Assembly (NCBI GenBank): GCA_910585795.1
Contig: CAJUFV010000142.1
Span: forward strand, 1-13,645
From: an uncultured Clostridia bacterium
GTDB lineage: Bacteria > Bacillota > Clostridia > UBA1381
Reading direction: 5' to 3'
DNA length: 13,645 nt
The position numbers and the translations under genes are program-made. A model generated the notes under the pieces. The model saw nothing but the letters and a program-made list of their open reading frames with translations. It made no database searches and had not been told where the DNA came from. Numbering within the stretch: the stretch's first letter is position 1; every line of letters starts with the position of its first letter. Of the stretch, positions 7,946-13,645 are shown one piece after another.

Positions 7946-8001
7946 ATATAAGAACCAAGAGAAATAAAAAAGCGTTGCGTTTTATTCACTGATTTTTTGT
8001 A

Positions 8002-10638
8002 TTATTCGTTAGCATTGTCAGAAGTATTGTCTTCAATGATGTTATCTTCACTGTCTGGTGAATTATTTTCCGGAGGGTTATGAACATCTGAACCTGTACT
8101 TCCGCCTGTTGTAGTGTCATCTGGTGTAATACCGGATGAATTGTTTCCGCCCTCTGAAGTGCTGCCTGATGAATTATTATTTGAATTGCTGTTAGAGCTG
8201 TTAGAACCGTTTCCTGTTGTTTGATGAACATCACCACCATTTGGAGTATCAACCTTTACCGGAGGCGCGGTAGAGACACCTGAAGGTGTTGTTAAAGGTG
8301 AAGCTGTTGTTTCTGTTGTTGGAGCAGGAGTAGATTTTTTACGTGCGTGTGATGAATCACATCTTGATTTTGGCTGTGTACCTTCTACAAAGTAGCCTGT
8401 TGCCGAAGGACAGGTTTCTGTTGCGACCATACCTGATAATTCACATACTGTGGCTGATACTACATTGTTAGGTTTTGTAAGCTCTTTTGTATTGAGAGAA
8501 GCATGGATTTTATCCATTACGAGCTTCCATGCCGTAACTGTCGGATTGCCTGAAACACCAGCGGCAGAAATTGAAGCGGGAGTATCAAAGCCGTACCAGC
8601 ATGCTCCTACATAATAAGGAGTAAATCCTACAAACCATTTGTCACAGTCATCATCTGTTGTACCTGTTTTACCGTAGGTAGAGATGCCGCTGTTAAGAGA
8701 CGCTCCACGTCCGGTACCAACTGAACTGTTTACAACACCTGATAACAGGTCTGCTGTTATAAATGCCGAAGCGGCGCTGATAGCCTGAGTGGAGTTTGTT
8801 GAGTTTGCAAGAATAACCTGACCGGTTGAATCCAGTACTTGAGTATATGTGTAGGGTTTGATATATTTTCCACTGTTTACAAATGTACAGTAAGCTGCTG
8901 CCATTTCTTCAACGCTTACGCCTTGTGTAAGTCCTCCCAGTGCGAGAGAACTATAGTTTTTATCACCTTCAACCAGTGTTGAAAGGTGAAATTTGTTTTG
9001 TAAATAGCCGAATGAGGTTGATACGCCAACCATATCAAGAACTTTTACAGCCGGAATATTTGAGCTTCGCGCTACTGCTTCCTTTACAGTCATATCACCA
9101 AGGAAATCGTTATAGGAGTTTTTTGGTTTCCATTTATCATTGCCAATTGTTATTTCTTCATCTGTTACTGTAGTAACCTCTGTAATTTTGCCTGTATCAA
9201 TAGCTGGCGCGTAAACAGATAATGGCTTAATAGCTGAACCAGGCTGGCGTTTTGAATGTGTAGCTCTGTTCCATCCTCGTATATCCGTTTTTTCTCCCAA
9301 TCCTCCTATCAGGCCTCTGACCTTTCCGGTATATGGATCCATAATGACCATGGCTGACTGAGCGCCTTTTCCAGTATAAGGAAAGTTTGATGTATCTGTA
9401 AATATATCCTCCATAATTTTTTGAATATCGGGGTCAATAGTTGAGTAAATTTTCATTCCGCCGTTATAAACTTGCTGTGTAGCAAAATCTGAAGAATATC
9501 CCTTTTGTTCAACAAGGTCATTTATAACATCATTAATAACCTGATCGACAAAATATGAGGTAATACGTCCATGGTTTGCTCTATGAGCGTTGCTGACAAC
9601 AAGGTCACTGGCTGTGGCCTCTCCGTATTCTGTGTTTGAGATATATCCAAGCTCAAGCATTTTTCCTAGAACAAGATTTCTTTTCTCTATATTTTTATCA
9701 GGATGAACAAACGGGTCAAATTCCGATGGGAATTGAGTTATGCCAGCAATTGAAGCTGCTTCGGCAAGTGAAAGCTCAGACGCGCTTTTATTGAAATATG
9801 TGTTTGACGCCGCTTCAACACCATTGCAGTTGTTTGCGAAATATACTATATTAAGGTACATAGTAAGGATTTCATCTTTGGTAAGCTGTTTTTCAAGTGC
9901 AACTGCCCGCATCATTTCTTTAACCTTACGCGTTGGCGTGTTTTGGTTTTCTTTTGTTATATTTTTAATTACCTGCTGTGTTATAGTACTGCCGCCATAG
10001 CTTGAGGAGCCTATGCCCATTTTGGCAAGTATCCATTTGCCTGTTGCGCCAAGTGTTCTTTTTATGTCCACACCGTGATGCCTGTAAAAACGCTCATCCT
10101 CAATAGAAACCATAGCATCTTTCATAATTTGAGGTATTTGCGAGGAATCAATCCATATACAGTTATCTTCACCCTGTATTTGTTCAAGCTCCTGAGGTGT
10201 GCCGCTTTCGTCCTCGTAATAGATAAATGAAGAGTAGTTCAGCGCAAGAGTCTGTATATTCATATCTTTTATTTCGCGTGATACGGCGGCATACATACCT
10301 ATGGTTATACCGGCGCCGACCACAATAAATACAAAAATAATAGTAAATACTGTCAGCCTCAGACGGCGTCTGAAACGCAGCTGTTTTTCTGTAAGCTGTT
10401 TTTTAGGTTTTTTCTTTCTTCGCGGAGCGGCAGGTGCAGAACGTTTATTCTGAACAGCATCACTTCGCCTTATGGTATTTTTCTGTGAAGACGCTCCTGA
10501 GGCCCGTGATGAGTTTTGCCGGCGACGGCGTGGAACGTCTGTGGAAGCGGCTGTCATTCTGTCGTATTCCTCCCAGTTAAAATCATCATTAGACGAGTAA
10601 CTGCCGCTGCGTTTGTTTCTTCCGTTATTGTCTGCCAT
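8002..10638 (-). CDS. Class A penicillin-binding protein (GT51 glycosyltransferase plus transpeptidase)
   Basis: An 878-residue bifunctional peptidoglycan synthase of the PBP1A type. It polymerises glycan strands from lipid II and crosslinks stem peptides outside the membrane. Order of parts: a cytoplasmic, basic, low-complexity tail (about 1-94, with RRRR and RRKKKPKK); one membrane segment (about 96-118); the GT51 domain (about 130-345) with EDERFYRHHG (180-189, E180 the likely catalytic Glu), GGSTITQQ (215-222) and RKVKE (237-241); and the transpeptidase domain (about 390-720) with SAIK (nucleophile S468), SSN (525-527) and KTGT (657-660). A Ser/Thr/Asn/Pro/Gly-rich tail follows (about 765-878). 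All active-site motifs are intact. AGGAGGA six bases before the ATG at 10638 fixes the start; a longer frame to 10674 lacks a site and crosses the promoter. It is divergent from the BofC-like gene, and their promoters overlap. Confidence 0.95.
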   Translation of the reverse strand: MADNNGRNKRSGSYSSNDDFNWEEYDRMTAASTDVPRRRRQNSSRASGASSQKNTIRRSDAVQNKRSAPAAPRRKKKPKKQLTEKQLRFRRRLRLTVFTIIFVFIVVGAGITIGMYAAVSREIKDMNIQTLALNYSSFIYYEDESGTPQELEQIQGEDNCIWIDSSQIPQIMKDAMVSIEDERFYRHHGVDIKRTLGATGKWILAKMGIGSSSYGGSTITQQVIKNITKENQNTPTRKVKEMMRAVALEKQLTKDEILTMYLNIVYFANNCNGVEAASNTYFNKSASELSLAEAASIAGITQFPSEFDPFVHPDKNIEKRNLVLGKMLELGYISNTEYGEATASDLVVSNAHRANHGRITSYFVDQVINDVINDLVEQKGYSSDFATQQVYNGGMKIYSTIDPDIQKIMEDIFTDTSNFPYTGKGAQSAMVIMDPYTGKVRGLIGGLGEKTDIRGWNRATHSKRQPGSAIKPLSVYAPAIDTGKITEVTTVTDEEITIGNDKWKPKNSYNDFLGDMTVKEAVARSSNIPAVKVLDMVGVSTSFGYLQNKFHLSTLVEGDKNYSSLALGGLTQGVSVEEMAAAYCTFVNSGKYIKPYTYTQVLDSTGQVILANSTNSTQAISAASAFITADLLSGVVNSSVGTGRGASLNSGISTYGKTGTTDDDCDKWFVGFTPYYVGACWYGFDTPASISAAGVSGNPTVTAWKLVMDKIHASLNTKELTKPNNVVSATVCELSGMVATETCPSATGYFVEGTQPKSRCDSSHARKKSTPAPTTETTASPLTTPSGVSTAPPVKVDTPNGGDVHQTTGNGSNSSNSNSNNNSSGSTSEGGNNSSGITPDDTTTGGSTGSDVHNPPENNSPDSEDNIIEDNTSDNANE

Positions 10639-10644
10639 AGTATG

Positions 10645-10651
10645 TCCTCCT
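10645..10651 (-). promoter_or_regulatory. Ribosome binding site of the PBP gene
   Basis: AGGAGGA on the minus strand, six bases before the ATG at 10638. It selects this start over the in-frame ATG at 10674. Confidence 0.85.
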
Positions 10652-10678
10652 GTCTTATGAATATAGTTATACATACTA

Positions 10679-10707
10679 ATTATATACTATAATGTATAAA
10701 TTTGCAA
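10679..10707 (-). promoter_or_regulatory. Probable sigma-A promoter of the PBP gene
   Basis: On the minus strand, TTGCAA (10702-10707) and a perfect TATAAT (10679-10684) are exactly 17 bases apart. The start of transcription would lie near 10672, giving a leader of roughly 35 bases. The -35 hexamer is palindromic and can also serve the divergent gene. Confidence 0.7.
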
Positions 10708-10729
10708 CTATTATTTTTTTGCTGATAAT
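10702..10729 (+). promoter_or_regulatory. Probable promoter of the BofC-like gene, sharing the -35 hexamer
   Basis: The palindromic TTGCAA (10702-10707) reads the same on the plus strand and is followed after 16 bases by GATAAT (10724-10729). Transcription would begin near 10736, with a leader of about 50 bases. The -10 is one base off consensus. Confidence 0.5.
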
Positions 10730-10772
10730 GTATATAAATAATGCGTTATGGGAATACTCAAGAAAAAACTGT

Positions 10773-10777
10773 GGAGG
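10773..10777 (+). promoter_or_regulatory. Ribosome binding site of the BofC-like gene
   Basis: GGAGG lies seven bases before the ATG at 10785. It decides this start against the in-frame ATG at 10692, which lies within the promoter region. Confidence 0.75.
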
Positions 10778-10784
10778 AAAAATT

Positions 10785-11150
10785 ATGAAAATTTTAAAGA
10801 ATACCCTGATAGTTTCATCATATGTATTACTTGTAGCACTGTTTTTTGGAGGCGGATATTCAATTGGAAGAATAGGAATGAATACAAAAACAGAGCCGGC
10901 AGCAACAGTAAATCCTGACACTGTTCAGACTATATCGGGAACTGTTGTGGAAAGTCCCGTATATGAAGTTATAATTGAAGACGGAGAATTAAAAATTTAT
11001 AAATGTATAGGCGATAATAAAACTGTTATTGCAAGTGAGGAAATAAGCGTTAATGTATTTCCAAAAGGAGATGTTGAAGAATTGAAGCAAGGCGTAAGAT
11101 TTGAGCGTCTGGAAGCGGCGCAGCAGCTTTTTGAAAATTTTGTGAGCTGA
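10785..11150 (+). CDS. Membrane-anchored protein with BofC C-terminal-like domain
   Basis: A 121-residue protein with a short basic start (MKILKN), one hydrophobic segment (about 7-29, ending GGGYSIG), a polar Thr/Pro linker (about 33-55) and a small alpha/beta domain (about 58-121). It is probably anchored by its N terminus with the domain outside the membrane. The pattern of Y-x-V followed by D-G-x-L-x-I-Y, I-S-V-x-V-F-P and a final helix ending in F-V-S resembles the C-terminal domain of BofC, best known from the SigK sporulation checkpoint of Bacillus. Short proteins with this domain occur widely in Clostridia without a known role. I make this match from memory of the pattern. It lies back to back with the PBP gene, which hints at a link to the cell envelope. 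I see no terminator before the groES promoter 120 bases downstream, so read-through is possible. Confidence 0.7.
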   Translation: MKILKNTLIVSSYVLLVALFFGGGYSIGRIGMNTKTEPAATVNPDTVQTISGTVVESPVYEVIIEDGELKIYKCIGDNKTVIASEEISVNVFPKGDVEELKQGVRFERLEAAQQLFENFVS

Positions 11151-11269
11151 TGGTAAATGTTAACTTTATGAACAATTTGTTAAAACAGTAAAAATAAGAT
11201 AATAGAAGAAATAAAAAGAAATAAAGAGAAAATAATAGAAAATCAGGTAAAATATTTCAAAATCAGACT

Positions 11270-11298
11270 TTGCAGAATGATGTAAAAAGCGTCATAAT
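11270..11298 (+). promoter_or_regulatory. Sigma-A promoter of groES-groEL
   Basis: TTGCAG (11270-11275) and CATAAT (11293-11298) are separated by 17 bases. The predicted start, near 11305, is directly at the left edge of the CIRCE operator, the usual arrangement for HrcA repression. The 110 or so bases before it are an A/G-rich tract with no gene. Confidence 0.75.
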
Positions 11299-11305
11299 AG
11301 CATTG

Positions 11306-11332
11306 TTAGCACTCGACACTTGTGAGTGCTAA
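11306..11332 (+). promoter_or_regulatory. CIRCE operator (HrcA binding site)
   Basis: A perfect inverted repeat TTAGCACTC (11306-11314), nine-base spacer, GAGTGCTAA (11324-11332), identical to the CIRCE consensus. It is the binding site of the heat-shock repressor HrcA, whose folding depends on GroEL, so the operon is expected to be autoregulated and heat-induced. hrcA itself is not in the window. Confidence 0.97.
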
Positions 11333-11370
11333 CAGATGGAACTGATTAAATTTATAGGAGGTAATATATA

Positions 11371-11655
11371 ATGAATATTAAACCATTGGCAGACAGAGTA
11401 GTGCTAAAAATGCTTGAAGCTGAAGAAACCACAAAAAGCGGTATTATTCTTACTTCAAAGGCGCAGGAAAAGCCTCAGGTTGCAGAAATTGTTGCGGTAG
11501 GCCCCGGCGGTATAGTCGACGGAAAGGAAGTTAAGATGGAGGTTTCTGTTGGAGATAAGGTACTTATGTCAAAGTATGCCGGAACAGAGGTAAAGGTTGA
11601 CGGCGAGGAATATACAATTCTTCGTCAGAGTGACATACTTGCAATTGTAGAATAA
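11371..11655 (+). CDS. groES: Co-chaperonin GroES (Hsp10)
   Basis: A 94-residue protein of normal family length. It forms the seven-subunit lid of the GroEL folding chamber in the cytoplasm. It begins with the family opening MNIKPLADRVVLK. The mobile loop (about 16-34) carries the GIIL hydrophobic motif (24-27) that contacts the GroEL apical domains. GPG at 45-47 and the closing strand SDILAIVE are also typical. AGGAGGT at 11356-11362, eight bases before the ATG, supports the start. It is the first gene of the CIRCE-controlled operon, 22 bases before groEL. Confidence 0.98.
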   Translation: MNIKPLADRVVLKMLEAEETTKSGIILTSKAQEKPQVAEIVAVGPGGIVDGKEVKMEVSVGDKVLMSKYAGTEVKVDGEEYTILRQSDILAIVE

Positions 11656-11677
11656 TTTTAGGAGGGGAATTTTAATT

Positions 11678-13303
11678 ATGGCAAAGCAGATAAAATATGG
11701 ACAGGACGCAAGACATGCTCTTGAGAGCGGTATCAATCAGCTTGCGGATACAGTAAAAATTACACTTGGCCCTAAAGGCAGAAATGTTGTTCTTGACAAG
11801 AAATTTGGTGCGCCGCTTATTACGAATGACGGTGTTACAATAGCAAAGGAAATTGAGCTTGAGGACCCGTTTGAGAATATGGGTGCCCAGCTTGTAAAGG
11901 AAGTTGCTACAAAAACAAATGATGTTGCTGGTGACGGTACAACCACAGCCACACTTCTTGCGCAGGCTCTTGTGCGTGAGGGATTGAAAAATGTCGCTGC
12001 CGGAGCGAATCCGATGATTGTAAGAAAGGGTATACAAAAAGCAGTTGACGCTTCTGTTGAAAAACTTCTTGCTACAGCAAAAAAGGTTCAAGGTAAGGAG
12101 GATATTGCAAGAGTAGCGGCTGTTTCAGCGGCCAATGAGGAAATTGGCGAGCTTATCGCGGAAGCAATGGAGAAGGTTACAGCTGACGGCGTTATTACAG
12201 TTGAAGAATCAAAAACTGCTGAAACATATTCTGAAATTGTTGAAGGTATGCAGTTTGACAGAGGTTATATAACACCATATATGGTAACTGATACTGAGAA
12301 GATGGAAGCGGTGCTTGATGACCCGTATATTCTTATTACAGATAAAAAGATTTCAAATATTCAGGAAATACTTCCGCTTCTTGAACAGGTAATGCAGGCG
12401 GGAAGAAAGATGGTTATTATTGCGGAAGATGTTGAGGGTGAAGCGCTTTCAACACTTATTGTTAACAAACTTCGCGGTACATTTGTATGTGTGCCTGTTA
12501 AGGCTCCGGGCTTTGGAGACAGACGCAAGGAAATGCTTCAGGATATAGCAATTCTTACAGGCGGTCAAGTAATCAGTGAGGAGTTGGGTTTTGAATTAAA
12601 GGATACACAGCTTGCACAGCTTGGTACAGCCAGACAGATAAAAATCCAGAAGGAGCTTACGATTATTGTTGACGGCGCAGGCGATAAAACAGCTATTGCA
12701 GATAGAGTTTCACAAATAAGACGTGAGCTTGAGGCTTCAACATCAGAATTTGACAAGGAAAAGCTTCAGGAAAGACTTGCAAAGCTTGCGGGCGGTGTTG
12801 CTGTTGTAAAGGTAGGCGCCGCTACGGAAACGGAAATGAAAGAAATGAAGCTCAGAATAGAGGATGCTCTGGCAGCTACAAAGGCGGCAGTTGAAGAAGG
12901 TATTGTCGCAGGCGGCGGAACAAGCTACATTGATGTAATTTCGACAGTTGAAAAGCTTCTTGAAACAACAGAGGGTGATGAAAAAACCGGTGTTCAAATT
13001 GTTTTAAAGGCTCTTGAAGAGCCGGCTTGGCAGATTGCTAAGAATGCCGGACTTGAAGGCAGTGTAATAGTTGACAAGATTAAAGCTTGTGATGAGGGAA
13101 AAGGCTATAATGCTCTTGTTGAAGAATATGTCGACATGATTTCGGCAGGTATTGTAGACCCTGTAAAGGTTACAAGAAGCGCGCTTCAAAATGCCGCGTC
13201 TGTAGCTTCAATGGTTCTTACAACGGAAAGTCTGGTAACTGATATTCCTGAACCACCGGCGGCAGCTCCGGCTATGGACCCTGGTATGGGCGGAATGTAT
13301 TAA
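11678..13303 (+). CDS. groEL: Chaperonin GroEL (Hsp60)
   Basis: A 541-residue ATP-dependent chaperonin subunit that assembles into two seven-membered rings and folds proteins under the GroES lid. The sequence is full length. It has the ATP-binding segment TLGPKGRNV (about 29-37), D51 in NDGVTIAKEI, the GDGTTTAT loop with D86 (equivalent to D87 in E. coli), the apical domain (about 190-375), the GGG motif in the returning equatorial domain (VAGGGTSY), and a C-terminal tail ending MGGMY, a short form of the usual GGM tail. AGGAGGGG at 11660-11667 precedes the ATG. It is co-transcribed with groES under HrcA/CIRCE control and followed by a strong terminator. It is a single, ordinary copy with no oddity. 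Confidence 0.98.
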   Translation: MAKQIKYGQDARHALESGINQLADTVKITLGPKGRNVVLDKKFGAPLITNDGVTIAKEIELEDPFENMGAQLVKEVATKTNDVAGDGTTTATLLAQALVREGLKNVAAGANPMIVRKGIQKAVDASVEKLLATAKKVQGKEDIARVAAVSAANEEIGELIAEAMEKVTADGVITVEESKTAETYSEIVEGMQFDRGYITPYMVTDTEKMEAVLDDPYILITDKKISNIQEILPLLEQVMQAGRKMVIIAEDVEGEALSTLIVNKLRGTFVCVPVKAPGFGDRRKEMLQDIAILTGGQVISEELGFELKDTQLAQLGTARQIKIQKELTIIVDGAGDKTAIADRVSQIRRELEASTSEFDKEKLQERLAKLAGGVAVVKVGAATETEMKEMKLRIEDALAATKAAVEEGIVAGGGTSYIDVISTVEKLLETTEGDEKTGVQIVLKALEEPAWQIAKNAGLEGSVIVDKIKACDEGKGYNALVEEYVDMISAGIVDPVKVTRSALQNAASVASMVLTTESLVTDIPEPPAAAPAMDPGMGGMY

Positions 13304-13322
13304 TTTAAAATATAAACAATAA

Positions 13323-13349
13323 TGTTTCAGAAATTATATTGCTGAAACA
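13323..13349 (+). other. Hairpin in the groEL 3' untranslated region
   Basis: The inverted repeat TGTTTCAG (13323-13330) and CTGAAACA (13342-13349) has 8-base arms and an 11-base AT-rich loop, 19 bases after the groEL stop codon. No T-run follows, so it is not itself a classical terminator. It may stabilise the mRNA 3' end or assist the terminator just downstream. Confidence 0.5.
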
Positions 13350-13357
13350 CCGGAATA

Positions 13358-13404
13358 AAAAAATAAGTGTTTTGGATAAAGCCTATTTAAAACACTTATT
13401 TTTT
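13358..13404. terminator. Terminator of the groES-groEL operon
   Basis: A perfect inverted repeat with 16-base arms (13358-13373 and 13389-13404) around a 15-base loop. The ascending arm begins with six A and the descending arm ends with six T. The stem is AT-rich but long. The A-run would also allow termination of any minus-strand transcript. Confidence 0.8.
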
Positions 13405-13493
13405 ATTTATATGTAAATAAAAGCGTGTTCATTTATTTTGTTTCAAAAATTGTGATGGTCTAATATAGTATAATAGTCTGTGAAAATAGTAAA

Positions 13494-13522
13494 TTGAATT
13501 TTGATGTACAATGTGATATAAT
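13494..13522 (+). promoter_or_regulatory. Probable promoter of the acetyltransferase gene
   Basis: TTGAAT (13494-13499) and a perfect TATAAT (13517-13522) are 17 bases apart. TGA directly before the -10 gives an extended -10 element. Transcription would begin near 13529, about 32 bases before the GTG start. Confidence 0.65.
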
Positions 13523-13548
13523 TATAGTGTAAATAAAATGAAATGGAT

Positions 13549-13553
13549 GGGGA
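13549..13553 (+). promoter_or_regulatory. Ribosome binding site of the acetyltransferase gene
   Basis: GGGGA lies seven bases before GTG 13561. The in-frame ATG at 13543 has no comparable site, so the GTG is preferred. Confidence 0.55.
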
Positions 13554-13560
13554 ATGTATA

Positions 13561-13645
13561 GTGGAGCTTATAAAATTAACACATGACAATATTGAACAGG
13601 AACATATCTGTTGTGCTATATCTAATAACAAAGATATTCAGGTTA
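13561..13645 (+). CDS. GNAT/YoaP-type N-acetyltransferase, 5' fragment
   Basis: Only the first 28 codons are in the window; the gene runs off the right edge. The reading starts at GTG and gives (M)ELIKLTHDNIEQEHICCAI followed by SNNKDIQV. The EHICCAI block near residue 14 is characteristic, as I recall, of a clostridial acetyltransferase family (GNAT fold with a YoaP-type C-terminal domain) whose members start MEIIKIT or similar. Such proteins are predicted cytoplasmic acyl-CoA-dependent acetyltransferases of unknown substrate. A consensus promoter and a ribosome binding site precede it, so it is its own unit after the groEL terminator. An alternative start at ATG 13543 would add six residues. 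The identification rests on a short stretch and is moderate. Confidence 0.6.
   Translation, partial: MELIKLTHDNIEQEHICCAISNNKDIQV

Noticed and set aside
7965..7985. AAAGCG and GCGTTTT near the PBP gene end as a second terminator
   Set aside because: The two GC parts are not complementary in the orientation needed for a hairpin, so no stem forms.
8940..9173. Open frame antisense to the PBP gene
   Set aside because: It has no supporting site or recognisable protein, and the minus strand encodes the intact transpeptidase domain here.
11151..11265. Search for a terminator or small RNA between the BofC-like gene and the groES promoter
   Set aside because: Only a 5-bp TTAAC/GTTAA pairing and an A/G-rich tract are present; neither supports a terminator or an RNA gene.
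13469..13474. TATAAT upstream of the acetyltransferase gene as a second promoter
   Set aside because: No -35 element lies at 16-18 bases; the nearest TTGTGA is only 13 bases away. The TATAAT at 13517 has a good partner.

Overview
This window looks like chromosomal DNA of a low-GC, Gram-positive anaerobe of the class Clostridia, possibly from a gut. That is an inference from several signs. The coding sequence is AT-rich with strong AGGAGG-type ribosome binding sites. There is a CIRCE-controlled groES-groEL operon. One protein carries S-layer homology (SLH) domains and another carries a dockerin-type calcium-binding repeat pair and a mucinase-type M60 metallopeptidase domain. There is also a clostridial-style class A penicillin-binding protein. 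The combination of SLH and dockerin modules recalls fibre- or mucin-degrading gut Clostridia, but nothing here fixes the genus.

Layout from left to right. (1) A DUF1015 family protein (124-1383, +) converges on a 57-residue small protein (1428-1601, -), and one bidirectional terminator at 1396-1429 serves both. (2) Divergent from the small gene is a two-gene surface operon (1810-7904, +). Its first gene is a 1641-residue secreted M60 peptidase with an N-terminal dockerin, two fibronectin type III domains, discoidin-like modules and a conserved-looking orphan C-terminal region. Its second gene is a 385-residue protein with a signal peptide, a beta-rich cohesin-like domain, a Gly/Ser linker and three SLH repeats. 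(3) This operon converges on a class A (bifunctional) penicillin-binding protein (8002-10638, -) across a near-perfect hairpin with an 18-bp stem (7906-7945). (4) Divergent from the PBP gene is a 121-residue membrane-anchored protein resembling the C-terminal domain of BofC (10785-11150, +). The two divergent promoters appear to share one palindromic -35 hexamer. (5) groES and groEL (11371-13303, +) follow, with a textbook promoter and a perfect CIRCE operator. (6) After a strong terminator comes the 5' end of a GNAT/YoaP-type acetyltransferase gene that runs off the window.

The most interesting unit is the M60/SLH pair. The protease has no sortase motif or SLH domain of its own, but it has a dockerin. 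The next gene encodes a wall-anchored protein whose N-terminal domain could be a cohesin. This suggests a minimal, two-component surface display of a mucin- or glycoprotein-degrading peptidase, a miniature relative of a cellulosome. The cohesin assignment is a hypothesis. The rest of the window is housekeeping: cell wall synthesis, chaperonin and small conserved proteins. I see no CRISPR array, insertion sequence, phage gene, rRNA or tRNA.
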